A DNA stretch of 17,571 bases from JBGPBY01 sp041481485 (GTDB taxonomy: Bacteria; Acidobacteriota; Terriglobia; 20CM-2-55-15). Of this stretch, positions 14,959 to 17,571 are shown piece after piece; position 1 is the stretch's first letter, and every line of letters starts with the position of its first letter. The position numbers and the translations under genes are program-made. The notes under the pieces were generated by a model, which worked only from the letters and a program-made list of their open reading frames with translations, made no database searches and had not been told where the DNA came from. Location of the stretch: positions 1 through 17,571 of the forward strand of contig JBGPBY010000104.1 of assembly GCA_041481485.1 (NCBI GenBank). The letters are read 5' to 3'.

Positions 14959-15048
14959 CCCACTGTAGGGGCGGTCTATGACCGCCCACATTCTATGGGA
15001 TTCCATTCCTCATAATTGTGGGGGGTCATAGACCGCCCCCACAGTGGG
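14959..15048. repeat. Inverted pair of 32-nt GGTCTATGACC repeats
   Basis: Two 32-nt copies (14959-14990 and 15017-15048) face each other across 26 nt. Each contains a hairpin of the type GGGCGGTC-TAT-GACCGCCC within CCCACTGT...CCCACA. The pair fills nearly all of the space between the ligase and polymerase genes of the end-joining operon, and the right copy abuts the ligase stop codon. Transcribed, it could form either two small hairpins or one long stem, and so affect expression of the polymerase gene. Confidence 0.9.
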
Positions 15049-16617
15049 CTAGGACGCCACCTCCCTTTTCACTTCGGCGGCGGATTTGTCGTCCCGCAAT
15101 CCAAGGAAAACCGGTTGACGCAGCTTTCCGTCCCGGGTCCATTCCGAAAATCGAATCTGGCAGACCAGACTTGGCTTCAGCCAATGACAGCGCTTCATTT
15201 CCGCGCGCGTGATTCCGGAGCCATAGCGGCCCGCGGTGGATTCTGGAAGATTCTGAAATGGGCACTTCTGGATTTCCAGGTTGTGAAACTGAGATATCAG
15301 CGACCGCAGCACAGTCTCATTGAAACCAGTTCCCACTTTGCCTGTGAATACGAGTTTGCCGTTCTTGTAAACTCCGGTCAGAACCGCACCAAAATGTTTC
15401 CGCCCGCCTGACGGGTCCGTATACCCCCCAATGACAAATTCCTGTTCCAGATGCGTCTTGAGTTTGATCCAGGCACCGCTGCGCCTGCCGGTTTCATAAA
15501 CGGACCCATGGCGCTTGCCGATCAATCCTTCCAATCCCAGACGATGCGCCTGTTTCAGGAGAGCCTTCCCGTCGCTTTCCAGAACTTCCGAGAGCCGGAG
15601 GACCCCTTTCGGTTTTCGCAATATCCGGCGGAGCCGTTCGCGGCGAATTTCAATCGTTGAGGCGCGCAAATCTTCACCGTCGACCTGCGGCACATCGAAG
15701 ACGTAATAAATCAGCGGAGGCTTATCCTGTCCCAGTTCATATGCCTGGAGCAGCTGGAAGGATGATCGGCCTTTCTTATCGAGAGCCACGATTTCGCCGT
15801 CGAGGATTGTGTTTCCGATCGAAAGTTTTTCAAGGGAATCCACTACTTCGGGGAATTTGCCGCTGAGATCTTTTTCGTTTCGCGAAATCAATTCGACGCC
15901 ATTTTCAGAAAGAAATGCCAGCGCGCGAAAGCCATCGTATTTGATTTCGTATGTCCAGTCGCCAGAGGGAGGTTCTTTCACAAGCTTAGCCATCATGGGT
16001 TGAAAGAATGGAAGAATACGCTTATGACTCTTTTTTTCGGCATTCTGAGAGCGATTGGAGTTCCACACTTTGGTGCTGCCGCCGAGTTCCTTCATGGTCT
16101 TGCCGGAAAGCGCGGATGTGTCATCCATTTTTTTCGAAACGGGCTTCATGTTGTCTTTGCCGCGGATCAGGAGCCACTCCTTATCGTTGTTGTGCAGCCG
16201 CACGAGATACCATTCGCCGGAAAGCTTCTTGCCGTGCAGAACAAAATGAAGTTTGCCACTGGCGAGTTCCCGGGCAGGTGCCTTGCTTAACGGTTGAAAG
16301 GTTCCGTAATCCCACACCATGACGGTGCCGCCTCCGTACTGGCCCTTCGGGATAATTCCCTCAAAATCGCGATAGGATGCCGGATGATCTTCCACGTGCA
16401 TGGCCAACCGTTTCTCGCCTTTTGAGAAAGGTACTCCTTTGGGCACAGCCCAGGACTTAAGAACTCCTCCGATCTCGAGCCGGAAATCATAGTGAAGATG
16501 AGAAGCAGCGTGCTTTTGAATGACAAAGCGATGCGTTCCGTTGGAATGGTACGGTTCTCCCGTTGGTTCCGGTGTTTTTCTGAAATCCCGCTTTTCGACG
16601 TACTTCCGCAAAGACAT
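15049..16617 (-). CDS. ligD: DNA ligase LigD, phosphoesterase plus ATP-dependent ligase domains
   Basis: This 522-residue protein trims and seals broken ends in non-homologous end joining, with Ku. The N-terminal 3'-phosphoesterase domain (about 1-170) has the H-x5-H-x-D-x-R site (His36, His42, Asp44, Arg46) and His78 in EDHP. The ligase domain (about 205-510) has the AMP-accepting Lys226 in KYDGFR, DGEIVALD (273-280), EGLIGKR (363-369) and WIKLK (383-387), then an OB-fold part ending near WTRDGKLRQPVF. The polymerase domain found in many LigD proteins is absent here and encoded by the next gene. The ATG lies 6 nt after the Ku stop codon; no separate ribosome binding site is obvious, so translation may be coupled to Ku. 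Confidence 0.96.
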   Translation of the reverse strand: MSLRKYVEKRDFRKTPEPTGEPYHSNGTHRFVIQKHAASHLHYDFRLEIGGVLKSWAVPKGVPFSKGEKRLAMHVEDHPASYRDFEGIIPKGQYGGGTVMVWDYGTFQPLSKAPARELASGKLHFVLHGKKLSGEWYLVRLHNNDKEWLLIRGKDNMKPVSKKMDDTSALSGKTMKELGGSTKVWNSNRSQNAEKKSHKRILPFFQPMMAKLVKEPPSGDWTYEIKYDGFRALAFLSENGVELISRNEKDLSGKFPEVVDSLEKLSIGNTILDGEIVALDKKGRSSFQLLQAYELGQDKPPLIYYVFDVPQVDGEDLRASTIEIRRERLRRILRKPKGVLRLSEVLESDGKALLKQAHRLGLEGLIGKRHGSVYETGRRSGAWIKLKTHLEQEFVIGGYTDPSGGRKHFGAVLTGVYKNGKLVFTGKVGTGFNETVLRSLISQFHNLEIQKCPFQNLPESTAGRYGSGITRAEMKRCHWLKPSLVCQIRFSEWTRDGKLRQPVFLGLRDDKSAAEVKREVAS

Positions 16618-16623
16618 GGTGTG

Positions 16624-17445
16624 CTATGCGGCTCCCTTTCTTGATGGTTTCGCGCGGCGCGTCTTCGGTGGTTTTTGAGACGCTTCCTGAATGCTGCGTT
16701 GCAGCACCGAAGCCAGATCGATGACATTCGCGGCTGCCTTCTTTTTAGGCGCAGGCAGCGGCTTGCCTCCACTTTCGATTTTGGTTTCTATCATCTGTTC
16801 GACAGCTTCACGATATTCGTCCTTGTATGCTTCCGGATTCCATTCTTCCGTCATGCTGTCGATGAGTTGAACGGCCATCTTCATTTCAGCCTTTGCCGCC
16901 GTTGCCTCCGAGGGAACCTTGAATTCAGAGGTATCCAGGAGTTCGTCGGGAAAGTGCATCAACTCCAACATCAGGCCCGTCTCCTGCGGCTTGATGGCGG
17001 CAAGGTGCTGCCTTGTCTTGATCACCACCTTCGCTATACCTATTTTTCCCGAATCTCTCAAAGCATCCCTTAACAGGACATAGGCTTTGTCGCCGCCTTT
17101 GCCGCATTCCATGTAATACGGTTTGTGAAAAAGCAGCGGATTGACTTCTTCCTGCTTCACGAAGCTGAGAATATCGACTGTTTGCGTCGCTTCGATATCC
17201 ACTCGATCCAGATCCTCGTCGGTAACGACGACGAACTCATCCTTCTTGTACTCGTATCCTTTCACGACGTGTTCCCAGGGAACTTCCTTTCCATCGGCTT
17301 CAGCGACCCGCTTGAAATGAACCGGACTCAAATCGGTGTCTCTCAACAATCGAAATTTGAGCTCCTCCCGCCGTGTTGCGGGATAAAGTGAAATAGGGAT
17401 TGTCACCAAACCAAAGCTGATGGCTCCTTTCCAGATGGCGCGCAT
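16624..17445 (-). CDS. ku: Non-homologous end joining protein Ku
   Basis: This 273-residue bacterial Ku forms a homodimeric ring around double-strand DNA ends and recruits LigD. The start RAIWKGAISFGLVTIPISLYPAT is the hallmark of the family. The core continues through KGYEYKKDEFVVVTDEDL, LLFHKPYYMEC and KVVIKTRQHLAAIKP. The C-terminus is a Lys/Arg/Pro-rich tail (KPPKTRRAKPSRKGAA), probably for DNA or LigD contact. I chose the ATG at 17445 because GGAGG lies 5 nt upstream. The frame is open to 17532, but those codons translate the repeat at 17502 (RGHRPRLLW). It is the first gene of the three-gene end-joining operon. Upstream DNA to the window end shows no clear promoter. Confidence 0.97.
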   Translation of the reverse strand: MRAIWKGAISFGLVTIPISLYPATRREELKFRLLRDTDLSPVHFKRVAEADGKEVPWEHVVKGYEYKKDEFVVVTDEDLDRVDIEATQTVDILSFVKQEEVNPLLFHKPYYMECGKGGDKAYVLLRDALRDSGKIGIAKVVIKTRQHLAAIKPQETGLMLELMHFPDELLDTSEFKVPSEATAAKAEMKMAVQLIDSMTEEWNPEAYKDEYREAVEQMIETKIESGGKPLPAPKKKAAANVIDLASVLQRSIQEASQKPPKTRRAKPSRKGAA

Positions 17446-17450
17446 ATGGT

Positions 17451-17455
17451 CCTCC
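17451..17455 (-). promoter_or_regulatory. Ribosome binding site deciding the Ku start
   Basis: GGAGG on the minus strand, 5 nt before the ATG at 17445. It supports the short Ku over a version extended by 29 residues through the upstream repeat. Confidence 0.85.
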
Positions 17456-17501
17456 AGTAGTTCTGGTCGGTAATGGGTCAGTTTGAAATTTGCGCTGACG
17501 G

Positions 17502-17533
17502 CCCACAGTAGGCGCGGTCTATGACCGCGCACC
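17502..17533. repeat. Third copy of the 32-nt GGTCTATGACC repeat
   Basis: The hairpin here reads GCGCGGTC-TAT-GACCGCGC. Compared with the copy at 14959, G-to-C in one arm is matched by C-to-G in the other, so the stem is kept. It lies 57 bp upstream of the Ku start, in the leader or promoter region of the end-joining operon. Confidence 0.85.
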
Positions 17534-17571
17534 GGTTTTAAGACTGGGATTGCGCGAATTGGAAAAACAAA

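Noticed and set aside
14126..14968. + strand open frame (280 codons) opposite LigD polymerase
   Set aside because: The minus strand encodes a complete polymerase domain with its metal-binding residues; the + frame shows nothing recognisable.

Overview
The window is a chromosomal stretch of a soil-type bacterium, most likely an acidobacterium (Solibacter/Bryobacter-like). This placement is inference. It rests on moderate GC, a tannase/feruloyl esterase, an uncharacterised secreted family I associate with acidobacteria, a bacterial Ku/LigD end-joining set, and gaps filled with GC-rich palindromic repeats. I see no rRNA, tRNA, CRISPR array, intact insertion sequence or prophage.

Layout. Positions 1-118 hold part of a GGTCTATG repeat and a near-perfect 43-bp-arm hairpin. 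A secreted protein of unknown function (125-967, +) converges on a secreted tannase/feruloyl esterase-family hydrolase (974-2551, -). A 390-bp divergent gap (2552-2941) carries the first repeat array. Two exported proteins of unknown function follow (2942-3283 and 3336-4223, +). Next come a prephenate dehydratase with an ACT domain (4269-5129, +) and a DinB-family protein coupled to it by an ATGA overlap. The second repeat array lies in a convergent gap (5675-5895).

Positions 5896-11923 (-) form a tight five-gene sugar operon. In transcription order it holds a uronate-isomerase-like amidohydrolase, an MFS transporter of the hexuronate type, a sugar-binding lipoprotein, a double ABC ATPase and a permease. 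Uptake of a uronic acid or related sugar followed by isomerisation is the simplest reading. The third repeat array (12033-12232) separates it from a short, divergent SecD with no SecF beside it (12254-13612, -) and a small exported protein (13675-13989, -).

The right end (13997-17445, -) is a non-homologous end-joining operon: Ku, then LigD phosphoesterase plus ligase, then a separate LigD polymerase. A 32-nt palindromic repeat occurs three times around these genes. When translated it creates false N-terminal extensions on two of them.

The observations most worth checking are the composite repeat units, the repeat around the end-joining genes, the long hairpin at 18-107, two identical TATAAT-N6-ATG arrangements that suggest leaderless transcripts, the lone SecD, and the altered substrate and regulatory motifs of the prephenate dehydratase. 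I did not find anything I can defend as a wholly new multi-gene system.
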